Source of the DNA: Alopecurus myosuroides
Taxonomy: Eukaryota; Streptophyta; Magnoliopsida; Poales; Poaceae
Assembly: GCA_028641055.1 (NCBI GenBank)
Contig: CM054061.1
Location: forward strand, 112,972,019 to 113,036,018
Direction of reading: 5' to 3'
DNA length: 64,000 nt
The notes under the pieces are model-generated. The model had not been told where the DNA came from, did not search any database, and was given only the letters and a program-made list of their open reading frames with translations. Shown here piece after piece: positions 37,585 to 50,300 of this stretch. The translations under genes were made by a program, and so were the position numbers. Position 1 is the first letter of the stretch; each line of letters opens with the position of its first letter.

Positions 37585-39387
37585 GAAGCGACCTTAGGTT
37601 TAAAATCTTTTAGGAGATCTGTAGGTTGGTAAAGACTATAGGAAGCCATCTTATCTAAACCATATTTCCTACAACTATGATGATCATTCACTTGAGAATG
37701 ATATAATCATACTTGTATAGAATTATTGTTACTCAACCTGAGTAAATCTACTTATCTATTATCTTTATACCTATAGGTATGAATAATTAGCAGTCTAGGA
37801 TGTATCAGTTTCAATGAGAAAAAGAGTTCTGACATAGTCAGAGATAATTAAGTCAAAGTGATGATTACCCCATTCTATGAATGAATAGGATGGAGTAGAA
37901 CATGGTATAGATTAAGTATAGGAGGAATTCAGAAGGAATGTTTGGGAATCATGAAAAATCGGTAGACCATGGTAACTATGGGGTATATACCATATCCTTA
38001 GTTATCAACTCTAGAGGTGAATCAGTATAGTAAAGTATAGTATAGAATAGAATTAGGAGAAGGCATAAGCATTGATGGAAGCTACATTACTACTCCTACG
38101 AAGTGATCAATACCATGAAGGACCAACAGATGTTATGGGAAGCTTATCATATTCAAGATAAAGTACATCAAATTATATGGTACTTAGTCCTATATGGAAC
38201 CAAGTTAGACAACAACTACTATATGATCAATTTGTCTTGGTGTATTCCATTGCAGTAAGGCATGCAACTGGAGTAATACTTGGGGCAAAGAGTGGTTGTG
38301 TAGAATAGGATTGTAAGGTACTATATACCTACTTGTAGTGTATAGCATTTAAGAGCCTTGGTACTTGAGATGTTTTACTCTAAGTATTGTTATTTCACAG
38401 GCTTTTGATGCATGAGTGATAAATGCATTTGGGATTTATTGGATCTTATTTGAATCTTTGATTGACTAGATCTATACATGAAGATTGAACTTGATGTGCA
38501 TATGCATGTGCAATAACACTGAGTTCTTTCTTGATGTTACTGGTCTAGAGGGTATAGGATTAGTTCGAGAGCGGTCTGAAATCTCAACTGATTGAAGCAA
38601 CTATCAAAGCTTTGGAAGTCCTTGAAGTAAAGAAGGCAGAAGTCAACAAAGCACTGATGGTAATGGACCACATTTTACATCTTGTTTGGAAATGGTGAGC
38701 TACCACAAGTGATGCCAAGAAAATCACATGAGTAGTTATACCCTAGAAGGAAAAGAGTAGAAGTTCGATAGATAAACTCATAAAGTCGTCCCATAGAAGT
38801 CAAAACCCAAGGATGTAGAAGGACCATAGGAAGTAACCAATGGAATAGGTTATAGTCACATGTAGGAAAAAGTTAAACTCGAGGAAACTCGAAGAATTTT
38901 TCACTAATAATTGAGTCTAAGTCAATGTACACTACCTTGTACAAGTTTCTTTGAAAAATCTTTATCTTCAGACCATTAGATTGAACCAAATGGATACCAA
39001 ACCATAGACAATATCTAGTGTATCGGAAGAATCTTATTGGTTATTCATCACCTGGTGGATGTACCAACTGTTCTTCAGAAAGTTGTGAGAGTTAGGAAAC
39101 CATACCTATTCATCGGAGAATGAAACCTGGTATCCACTATATGGTGCAAATACCACGTGTTCTTCGTGAGTTTATTAGGAAGGCCTAGTAACAAGACAGA
39201 GTTGTCCTAACAACTGACATACCATTTGATTATCATACAAGACAGTGGAAGGTGAACAATCAAGACAAGAGGATACACATGCCAAGGACAACACAAGAAA
39301 ACAGATGTGAAGACTCATAGGTCTACAGAAGTTCTCTCTACCTACCTTTACGTGAGAGAGGTTGAACTTCGGGACGAAGTTCTTGTT

Positions 39388-39397
39388 AAGGGGGAGA
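39388..39397 (+). other. Polypurine tract of element C
   Basis: AAGGGGGAGA sits 3 bp before the 3' LTR and would prime plus-strand synthesis. Confidence 0.85.
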
Positions 39398-39400
39398 TAC

Positions 39401-42400
39401 TGTAACATCCCAGTGTTTGGGAAGTTATAAGGATCTAAATTTAGTATGTGCATTTGCAAAGCATGCATCTAAAAGTACGGGAAATTTTGGCGCGAAAGTT
39501 TAAACAAACCAAAGTGACCAATGTTTCACTTGACATGATGAAATAGGACTAGATCATCTGGTCAAGAGTACAATTGGAGTGATCTTTATAAGAAGTATCT
39601 TAAGAAACCAAACCATCTGGTTACACAAACCATAATTGGTTGTGACCAACACTAACTCTCAACAAGCCTAACCTCAAGTCTGTAGGTGATTTGAGAGAAA
39701 TCAACTAGGTATCTAGAACTCAAAGAGGGGTGACTATCCCAACCACATAGCTGGTGAGCACATCTCCACAAGATAGTAATACACAATTGAACCATCACAA
39801 CAGTAGGGATATTATATTCCCTAATCATGAATTAATTCTTAATCTAGATCTTTTTATGTTGTCAAGATTATTCTATCTTGTTCCCAATCTTCTCTAAATC
39901 AATCTGCAAGAGAAGCAACTCACCAGAAAGGAGAAACTACCACAGGAGGATCTTCAAGAAGAATATTTAGAGTGTTTTAGAAGTGCTACTCCAATCTACC
40001 ATAAGAGTACTTGGAGAACTTTTATATATTGATCTGATCTTATCAACACTCTTGAAACAGTGTGATACTCCAATGTTAGTGCTATATAGAAGTAGTTTGG
40101 TAACAAGCATGTACACCTTGTTAACAGATCACTTTTGTATACTCAAACAATTGAGTGTCAGACACAAACCAACAGAAGGTTGAATAACCTAGTACATCTC
40201 AGTCTCTTGGATATGAAAAGTAATTTGGGGATAAGCCTTGCAAACTTGTCAACAAATTCTTTTTATATGTTTAAGGCTAATTGGTGTCATAAAACAATCT
40301 CCCATATTTTCATAAACATCTAAGTAAAAGATTTGCTTGGAACAACTGGTTGTTTCAGCACAAGGGTGAAATAGCTGAATATGGAATCCCAGAGAAGATA
40401 TTACTTGCAAGTGACACAAGGTGATGATAGAAGATTAGTGGCAACTTGAGACTTATTCGCAAATACTATACCCTGGAGTGATCGAGGTTCCATCGATATT
40501 CTAGTTCAGAGAGAAAGAGATCGATACAGGAAGGAGGTGGAAATTTTACATGACCTCTAGACTGTATTGCAGTTGAGGCGATCAAATTTGAATTATTTCA
40601 ACTTAGAGATGTTTGAATCTGAAAATTGAGTTTGAATTTGAATTGGAAATTCAAATTGAATAATCAAGAAAATACAATTACCATAATAAAATGGAAACAA
40701 TTAAGAAATAACAAATATTGGACATTTCCAATTTCATTGTGTATAAGAAAAGGAAAACAATAAACTTTATTGATAATAAAATAATAGTACAAAGTCATTA
40801 CATGATCCAACAAATGGAAAGTTACATGTTCTATTACAAGTGGACAATTACAAAATAAATTCCTAAACTAATCCTTGCAAAGTTACAGTCTCCAATTTAT
40901 CTTCTGTATCTGCAAAATAAACAAGAAAAACAAAGACAGATAAAAGATAAGGTTAGTGGGGAATTAGTACTCTCAGCTAGGCACTGAAGTGCACTGCTAA
41001 TCGCATCATCGATATTACACTAAGTCAAGTTAATATCTGTTCAAATCAGAAAAATATCCCAATGTATCTCATTGACCAAGCATCAGGTAATACAAGTGTC
41101 ACTCCCAAAATAAAGCCATACCAGGATAATACCAAACCCAACCGAGCTCATCTGTTAGGAAAAAGATCTAGGGACGTGTTTGGTTCAGATCCGTAAACGT
41201 TAACGGTAATGCAATCAGTTCACGGTGCTAATGGTAACGTAATGGGAAAAAGTCCAAATTTGTTTGGTTCATGTTCAGTTAACGGAAATGGAAACGAACA
41301 CAACTCTTTCCTCTTATCGACAATATCTCCAGACCGTAATCGCCATCAGAATTCAAGAAGAGATCAGGCACATATGGGTCAGAAATTCGAGACTACACCA
41401 GATCTGCGGTGGCAGAACACGGGGAATCCGGAAAAGAACCAATAAATCAAGCAAATTCGGGATCGGCGACCTCCACTGCTCCCTGTATGATGCCGTACTA
41501 CCACTGCTCCTCGCATGGCACAACAGCAGTGAAGTTGAGGAAGTCTGATGGAAGATTGGTGGCCCTCTGCCGGCGCCGCCGATGCGACTCCGTGGATATG
41601 CGAGAGGAGATTTGGGGTGCTAGGGATTTTGCGGGGATAGGAATTGGGGACGGGAGGTTCGCTGGATGCAAGAGTTCGCTTGCTCGAGGTAACGATTCGT
41701 TAACGATGGGTGGTGGATGGGATCGGTTTTGACTTATGGTGGGACTTGTTTACATGGGACTTGTTTACAGAAGGAGACAACCAAACATGATTAAAGGTAT
41801 CAGATTGCAGCGTAATCAGATTACGGATGGAAAAGTGCGAACCAAACACGTCCTAGGTCCATACACACAAGCACACAGCTTACACCACCATGCACAACTC
41901 TGTGCTATCAAAGCTACAGCAGATGAATAAAAGGCCAGCAGCCGTAGAGAGCATGAGACCAAGTCCATTTCTTCTCCTGTCCAACAGCTCGAGCAACCCA
42001 GCTCCAGCAACACCATAAGAACCACAAACCGAGCCACCCAAATCCCTACTGGGAATTGATCAACAGGTAATAGATCCGGTAAGACCACAACAAGGCCAAG
42101 CCAGGAGCTGGAGGAGCAGGCCTGAAGCACAACCATCACAAGCTCACAAGCATAAATGGGAAATAGCTCAAGGGGCAGTGGATCAAGAAGCCAAGATCCA
42201 TCAAGAAACGCCAAGATCCATCACAGCCACAATCTCAACACCCTAAGGTGATTTCTACACACATCCTAGCAAGGTATCTTGCTAAATTATGCACAGAAAA
42301 GTGGGATGGGATTTATTTCCCTCAGTCTAGCATAGTGTTGCTATGCTAATCACATCATAGGGAATTAAAAGGTAGCATAGTATCTGTTCCTATCTATAAG

Positions 42401-45400
42401 ATTGCCTCAGAACAACATCACTGGCTTTGGGACAATTAAAACAAGCATAGATCTGTTCTTGTCAGTTTTAAAGCCAAAAGAAGGCCATAGTAGCAGTTCC
42501 TAAATTTATACCAACAAGCACAAACCACTCTTGGCAGGAATCAAACCTGGGCACTTCCAAAAAAGGGCATCACAGGGAGATAACTTGCCAGACATGCAAG
42601 TGCATGGGCACAAAAATTAGGAGAAAGCAAATTAACAAACCATGAGTAATTCACAAGTAATTGTTCTTACATGGATCATGGCCTCAGACTTTGCATCACT
42701 GGCCCAGGACATCATCAAGGATAGAAGCAACTGTTCTTATCATAAAAATTTCTTAGGGGCATTAAATCAGCAGTACCATGTTCTTATCATTTGATACAAA
42801 GAATCTAGACATAATGGTCTTTAGCAAAGAGATTTTTGAAACAAGGCAATAGCCAGGAGCACTGGTTCATGCCACACACACACACACCTGGTTGCTGGGA
42901 ACCAGATCCAAGGATCTGATACCCCAGAACCAGGGAATCATCACACAAAAACATTAAGTTGGACAGTGTTGAGGGCATATTCTCTGAATGACATTCAGAG
43001 TAACACCTCTCAACTAATTAGCACACCCGTAGACACTAGTAATTCTATACATGATAACAAGAATGGTTATCAAATAGTCAGTAACAAGAATCCACCACAG
43101 GGAGCGAATCCTAAGGGTATCAGTACACCAAAACAACATGGGAAGTAATCCCAAAATAATTTTCCACCAACAGCATCACCTCCACCACATTATCATCTCA
43201 CAACACATAGCAACAGAGGATTAATTTAGGTACACAATAAAAATTCCTCATCCATCACAGATCATGGCATGATTTCCATGTCCCACACCTCAAGTAAATT
43301 AAAAATCCATTGCTGTCTAACCAAGCACTAGAGCACAGAGAGCATCACAGTGGAGCTCGGTACGAGCTAGCTCGAGGGCTAGACTCCAGAGCAAGGGGGA
43401 AAGGAAGGATCCGTGAGAGAGAGAGAGGTTGGAGGGCAGAGAGAGAGGAGAGCAACTTACATGTGGTCACCATCGTGGTAACCACATCCGGATGGAGAGA
43501 GGAGCACGGCGGCGAGCCGCGGTTGCCCGAAGACCGTCCCGGCGGTGACGTCCCCGGAAACGAAGCCACATAAGCACCAGCATCAGCACCTCAACTCCAG
43601 GAGTCAGGTCGAGGAGCCACGGCCACCGGAGAGGTGGAGGAGCACCCCGGGTACCTAACCCTAGGGTTAGGGTTTGGGATCTCCACGGGAGCCACACGGG
43701 GAGAAGAGTAGATCGAGGAGGGAGGCGTGGTAGCGGACAGAGGGGAGCAGGGTGGCGCAAGGTCACGGTGGCGGTGATGTACGGAGGAGGGCGGAGGAAA
43801 TCGTCGGAGAGGGGAGGCGCTGGATCGCGTCTGCGCCTCTGCGTCGCCTCACGCGAAAAGGGGAGGAGAGGAAGACGCGGGGCTCGGGGGCGAGTGCGGC
43901 TGGTCTGGTCCAGCCCGGCCAGACCAGGGGGTTACGTCCAACCCTAACCCCAGGGACCACCTGTCAGCCCTAGGGGCAGACATGTAATTACTTAAATCCT
44001 AATAAAAGGGTTAGAAAAATAACATATAAACTTATATAAATTTCAACTAAAATATCTATCAAATCAGTACCAGTTTCTATATAAACTATTTATTAAGCAT
44101 AATAACACCAAAATAATTATAGCCTTAACAATTGATTATTTGGAAATAATTAATTTATAATAAAAACTTGTTTTAGAATAATTAAATCAGCTAAGATTAT
44201 ATCCTTTCAAAATTTTGTGTTTAATCATTTCAAAACATTCCATAATCTATGTTTTCTAAGAAACCCATAAGTGCTTAATTAATTAAATAAAATTAAGAAG
44301 TAATAGTAGTAATAATAACAACCATTAACTCTGAAAAATGATAAATAATTCATAAAATCAGAAAAATACATGTTATATACCAAAATGTTCCAAATAACTT
44401 ATGCAACTCATCTATGGTGTTACCAAAGCCATTTGACTAAGTTCTTATGTGTTTAATATTTGCCTAGTCATTTAATTCCTTTAAAATTAATAAATTAATA
44501 GTTTGTGCAAATCTTTTCAGAATCATTGAATGATGTATTAAATTAAAAAGAAAAGCATTTCCAACTAAAATCTGTTAAACATAAAACATGTTCTTCAACT
44601 TATAGAATTGTTTTAAAGGGTATAATGGAATTCTGTAATATTCCATTATAACCATAAACAACTATCACAAACGTGATTTTCCTTATTAATAAAACCATGA
44701 TTTCATACCTACTAAACCTATCATCACTAGTCACTAACAAATTGTGTGATGATAGAGTAGTTCTATTAGCTCATCATTTTCAACTAAACTCATTGGCATT
44801 AGCTCTACACTTTCGAACATAAAATAAAATGTGTCTATTATCTATTCAATAATTATTTTCCATGTGTTATTGTTTTGTTATTTAATGAAGTAATAAACAC
44901 TTTTACTTAAACAAGATAACAATTGTTTGCTAAATAAAAGTGAAACACACGTAAGTCTAAAAGTAGTAATAACCACATCACCACAAGTAATGAAACAATT
45001 CATCTAAAACTCATAAGATTAAATTACCATATCAAATATAGCTTACACTTGTAAGCTGGGGTATTTTCCAGGGTATTTCACGATTGCATCTCATTATTAT
45101 GCATGTATCATGTTGCCAGTGTTTCTGTAGTCCTTATCGGGACTACTTTGCTATCTTTCAGAAGTCGGGATTTTCTACGCGACCCTCAAACCCAGAAGAC
45201 ATGGATTATTATTGTCGTTTCAATCTCAGGCAAGTTCATCACTTGCTCATATCCTTTGCAGTATATCATAACAAACTATTTGCAAAAACCCTATCGTATT
45301 ATCACCTATTCTCAAAAGAATGCATGATCCTATTTTTATAATAATATGACTAATTGAATGACTACCCGAGTGGTAGTGTTCTGTTTGGTGGGCGGATGGA

Positions 45401-46611
45401 ACCATGGTAAGATGAATAGGTCAAAGGAAGGTTCCATCTGCATGGGAACGTATTACCTAGGATTTAACAACAATTGCCGTCAGGATTCTTGCGCCGTAAA
45501 TTCGCGTTGACCATGGATCTTCTATGGGGGGAGTAAGTCAGCTGTGATACTTTTCTCGTTCGCATGTCAACGGACTGCCAGAGACGTACGCTGTAGGTCT
45601 TGCAAGACTACATGCACATGGGTGGGAGCCCTTACGTCCCACGGGCTCTGGGGTCTATGAGTGTCTGCCAGGGGCGCGTAGATCTCCATCGCGAGGGGTG
45701 GAATCAGGCGTTCAACCTGCTGGCAGAAATGGGTGGGCATGCGTTGTGCGGAGAAGCACGGTTTGGCTTGGACCAACTACTAGGCCCCACACCTGAGTGG
45801 GAGTGGACAGGATCTCGAGCCTGGATGTGCAACATGGTCTTGGTCGTCCATGGGTAAAGTAACGCACCTCTGCAGAGTGTAAAAGGATGTGACATGTTAC
45901 CCCTTGTTCCGGGAAGGAGCTGCGAACGCCGCAGGAAAGGCAACTCCATGAAAGTTCTAGTCCTGTGAAGATCTGGCGGGCATAGTTTTCAGAATTAAAA
46001 GCAACCTCTTGAAGAAAGTTTTACAAAACCTTGCATTAACTTGTGACTCTTTCGAGTCTAAAGCTGTAGTTGGTGCATCAAACCACCCACTATATATCAT
46101 GAACTTGCTGAGTAACGCTCGTTACTCATTCTATCCCGTTTGACCCCTGCTTAGGGTTGAAGCCCTATTGAAGTCGTCATCGAGAAGCCATCGCTGCCTA
46201 AAGGAGCTACGTGGAATGAGCTACTACTTAGTCGATAAAATATCATCATCAAGAACACTGGTGGAGGACAAGATATCAAGGTGTAGGTAGAAACCATTCT
46301 TGGACTTAGCATTACTAGCCATAGATTAGGGCTGACATCAGCCGTGGTGGATTAGTTCTGATCTAGAGTTCTTCTCTGGCTTGGAGCTTCATTTTGCTTC
46401 TTCTGATGTTTCATCTGCATGAGATCTTCTTGATTCATCAAAGAGGTTCTCAAGATTTTGTAATGATGTTTGTATCCTATAGCTTTGCCTGGACCCGTTG
46501 TGTTTCTGTTGTACCACTCTGAGGGATGTAATATTCACAGGTAAGTCCTTCTGTGAGTACTATGTCATCTACTTGCGCACTACACATGCAGTGGTGTGCT
46601 GGGTCACCACA
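39401..46611 (+). repeat. 3' LTR of element C, with a DNA-transposon insertion
   Basis: Same ends as the 5' LTR. It is 7211 bp, made of 6527 bp plus a 681-bp element and its 3-bp duplication. The equal remaining length shows no other large change. Confidence 0.93.
41173..41853. mobile_element. PIF/Harbinger-like non-autonomous element (681 bp)
   Basis: Perfect 15-bp terminal inverted repeats GGACGTGTTTGGTTC are flanked by a 3-bp duplication TAG (41170-41172, 41854-41856). The empty site is seen in the 5' LTR at about 32812. The TIR type and 3-bp duplication fit Tourist/Harbinger elements, though their usual duplication is TWA. No transposase is encoded. Confidence 0.82.
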
Positions 46612-46883
46612 TTTATCGTCTGAGATTTCTCTTCTTTCTTCTTGTTCCTCTTTCGTGGAGTTTGAAGGTAGCAACGTGCTACCCGCCAGTCTCGTCCAAA
46701 GATGCATCGGACCTCTTAGCGAGCAACGCTGAGGCCCCTCTCGACACCAGTGTCGCTGAAGCTGACTCGAGCTCTAAGCACGGCTCTTCGGATGATGCGG
46801 AAGAGTCGAGTAGCGATCAGCTCCATCACCGCAAATGCCGCAGGCAGAGGGATGATGAAGCCACTTCAAAAGACAGCTCCTTG

Positions 46884-47357
46884 TGATGGAGGGATAATAA
46901 CCCGGTAGGCCAACTCCAAGGTGTAACCCGGCCCAAAGGACGCTGCACAAGATCCGGCTAAGGATAAAGAAACTTCTGGAAGGCCCAAGTTTGTAGGCCT
47001 CGTAACCCGGATTGTGGGTTACGGTAAAGGAAAGTTAGGGTTTGTATGTAGTGTCCGGGTAGGATTCAGGGTGCGCCTTGGAGGGTAAGCCAGGGGGTAC
47101 GGGTGCTTTATAAACCGACCCCTAGGTTTAGTTGAGGGAGATCCAAGTCTTAGCAATATCACCTGATATCGAATATCCAGTGTAATACGAGAGTTGAGTT
47201 ATTATATTGAGATCGGAGACTCGGCGACTTGATTGCCGGCTACCATATCGAGTATCATCATGTTTTCCTCTGAGCTAAACCCTCTCCCAAACGCCTGTGT
47301 CGTCTTGCCCCAAGATCAGTTACCCCCGGTAACGTCTGCCGTGATTATCCCACGACA
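46884..47357 (+). repeat. 5' LTR of element G (474 bp)
   Basis: It starts TGATGGAGGGATAAT and ends ATTATCCCACGACA, with TG...CA ends. It differs from the 3' LTR at two sites that I could find, near 46948 and 47247. Confidence 0.95.
47109..47114 (+). promoter_or_regulatory. TATA box in LTR G
   Basis: TATAAA in the LTR places the genomic transcript start near 47140, upstream of the polyprotein ATG at 47260. Confidence 0.65.
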
Positions 47358-50300
47358 GTTGGCGCCCACCGTGGGGCCTGCGTCCAAAGGTGTTTACATC
47401 ACGGGAGAAGCTCGGAAGAACATGGAGAATCTTGTCGTCGGCGAGATCTACATCGACCACAAAGGAGAGAAGATGGTGGACGATTCCGGCTGGGGCCCAG
47501 AGTCGGATCACCTCGAATCCGGATCTATTGTGACGATCGGCCAGATCAGCGTCTTCATCGGTATGGTACGTACATCTGATTTAAAAGGACAATATCATGT
47601 GCATACTACAGGAACTTCTAGTAGGGACAAAAAGATACTCAAGCAAGCTGTGAACTCGGTTTCCTCGGCTGTTCCGGGATACCTGAGATGGGCGGAACAA
47701 GAGGTAACGTGGAGCAGAAGAGATCACCCGGAAAGAATAGAGCACCCAGGAGTCTTAGCATTGGTAGTCGCACCACAGGTTAATGGTTACGAGTTAAAAA
47801 GGGTCCTGATGGACGGTGGAAGTAGCATCAATGTCTTGTACTGGGAAACTTTTTCGCGCATGGGTCTCAAAGAGTCCCAGCTACAGAAAAGCTCAACAAT
47901 TTTTCATGGAATAGTGCCGGGTCACTCGGCATGCCCCGAGGGGAAAATCGCATTGGAGGTAGCTTTCGGAGAATCAACGGATAATTATCGAGTTGAGTGG
48001 CTCACGTTCGAGGTGGTCAAGTTGCGCAGCCCTTATCACGCACTATTTGGAAGACCGGCTTACGCCAAATTCATGGCCAGGCCGTGTTATGTGTATTTGC
48101 AGCTGAAGATTCCGGGTCCTAAGCAGACCATCACCATACATGGAAGCCGGGATATAGCGGCCGAGTGCGACGAAGGAGATTCGGTAATGGCCGAGCAAGC
48201 TTGCAGAAAAGAAGAACTCAAGTATTATCGGTCTCAAGTAGATCCGGATGATGGAACCGCATTGAAAAGGCCGAATACTGAGGACGAAAGAGCAAAATTT
48301 AAGGCAGCACAGGACACCAAGATGATAGCTTTTGTCGAAGGTGATCTCACTAAGCAATTTACTATAGGGTCTAACTTGGACAGCGAGCAGGAGAAAGCAC
48401 TTATGGAGTTTATTCGTTCGAATGCGGACGTATTCGCCTGGACACCTAGCGACATGCCGGGTATCCCTACAGAGTTGGCAGAGCACAGTTTGCATGTAGA
48501 TCCCAAGTCCAGGCCTGTGAAGCGGGGCTTGAGGAAGATGAATGAGGAAAGAAGGAAAGCTATAGGTGAAGAAATTGCTCGGCTATTGACAACCGGCTTC
48601 ATCATGGAAGTATTTCACCCGGATTGGTTAGCAAATCCGGTGCTAGTGATGAAAAAGACCAATGAGTGGAGGATGTGCATTGATTTTACGAGTCTCAACA
48701 AGCATTGCCCAAAGGATCCGTTCGCACTACCAAGGATAGATCAGATCATAGATGCAGTAGCTGGGAGTGACCTATTATGCTTTCTGGACGCTTATTTCGG
48801 ATATCATTAGATTAAGCTCAAGTGGGAGGATTGGGAGAAAACATCGTTTATAACCCCTTTTGGGGCCTTTTGTTACAAAACCATGACGTTTGGGTTGAAG
48901 AACGCTGGCGCAACTTATCAACGGTGTATTCAGAAGTGCTTCGAGGACCAAATTGGACGCAACGTCCATGCTTATGTGGATGATGTGGTTATCAAGACCA
49001 GGAAGGCAGAAACATTTATCGATGATCTAAAGGAGACGTTCAAGAACTTAAGGAGGTATCAGATGAAGCTTAACCCGACAAAGTGCGTATTTGGAGTTCC
49101 AGCCGGGAAATTACTCGGCTTTATTGTTTCCGAGAGAGGAATTGAAGCAAACCCGGACAAAATCAAAGCTATCCAAAGTCTGAAAAAGCCGGAAAATTTG
49201 AAGCATGTTCAAAAGCTCACGGGCTGCATAGCAGCCTTGAGCCGATTTATATCAAGACTCGGAGAAAAGGCAATACCCTTGTACCGGCTCTTGAGGAAAT
49301 CCGACAAATTTGTATGGGATCAAGAAGCGGATGAGGCGTTCGAGGCACTAAAGAAGCAGTTATCTGAAGCACCAGTACTAGCGGCCCCGGGTCCTAAAGA
49401 GCCTATGTTGCTATACGTGGCAGCTGGCCCCCGAGCCGTCAGTGCAGTAGTGGTTGTGGAGCGTAAAGAGGATGGGAAAGGTTATCCAGTCCAGAGGCCG
49501 GTTTATTATGTCAGCGAGGTATTATCAGAGGCAAAGCAGCGCTATCCGCATTGGCAAAAGCTGGTTTTCGGTGTCTTTATGGCCAGCCGGAAACTGAAAC
49601 CGTATTTCCAGGAACACCCCATAACAGTGGTTAGCTCAATACCAATGTCGGATATCATCAGAAACTCGGATGCGACCGGAAGAATAGCCAAATGGGCGAT
49701 AGAAATGGGGGATTATCACATCAGCTATGAGCCCAGGTCAGCAATCAAATCTCAGGCTTTGGTTGATTTCGTTAATGATTGGACACACACAGGCATGACT
49801 ACCATGGTTCCAAACTCCGAGTCATGGATCATGCACTTCGATGGAACAAAGCAGTACGAGGGATCAGGAGCTGGAGTGGTGTTAACATCACCCAAAGGAG
49901 ACAAATTGAGTTACGTACTACAAATTCACTTTGACTGTTCCAACAACGTGGCCGAGTATGAGGCCCTATTGCATGGCTTAAAGGTAGCGAAGGAGATGAA
50001 CATTAAGAGGATACGATGCTTCGGAGATTCGGACCTTGTGGTACAGCAGGTGTCAGGAACTTGGGATAGAAAGGACGCAACTATGGCAGCATACCGCAGG
50101 GAAGTTGATAGGGTTGCAGGATGTTTTTCCGGGTATGAGGTGGAACATATAGACAGAAGAAAGAATGAGGCAGCCGACGCCCTCGCTAGACTCGGCTCGC
50201 GCAGAGAGCCGGTTCCACCTAACGTTTTCCTGGACGAATTGTGGCAACCATCAGTTAAAACCGAGTCAGAGGAGGAATTAGCAAATCAAGACCCGGATTT

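Larger units (their letters stand above)
37571..39400 (+). other. Internal domain of element C, non-coding
   Basis: 1830 bp without a usable open frame. The final 150 bp resembles the 3' end of a chromovirus internal region. Scattered matches to pol-like coding may exist near 38.6 and 39.1 kb but are too decayed for me to assign. Confidence 0.7.
31044..46611 (+). mobile_element. Giant-LTR, non-coding retrotransposon (LARD-like, element C)
   Basis: Two LTRs of 6527 bp (31044-37570; 39401-46611 after subtracting a 684-bp insertion footprint) flank only 1830 bp. A perfect 5-bp target duplication TTTAT is at 31039-31043 and 46612-46616. The internal region starts with an initiator-Met primer-binding site and ends with a purine tract, so it is replication-competent in cis but has no gag or pol. 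The 3' sequence before the LTR (CTTCGGGACGAAGTTCTTGTTAAGG region) is of the kind found in Del/Tekay chromoviruses, a likely source of trans-acting proteins (inference). It sits in intron 1 of the antisense gene of element E. Confidence 0.93.
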
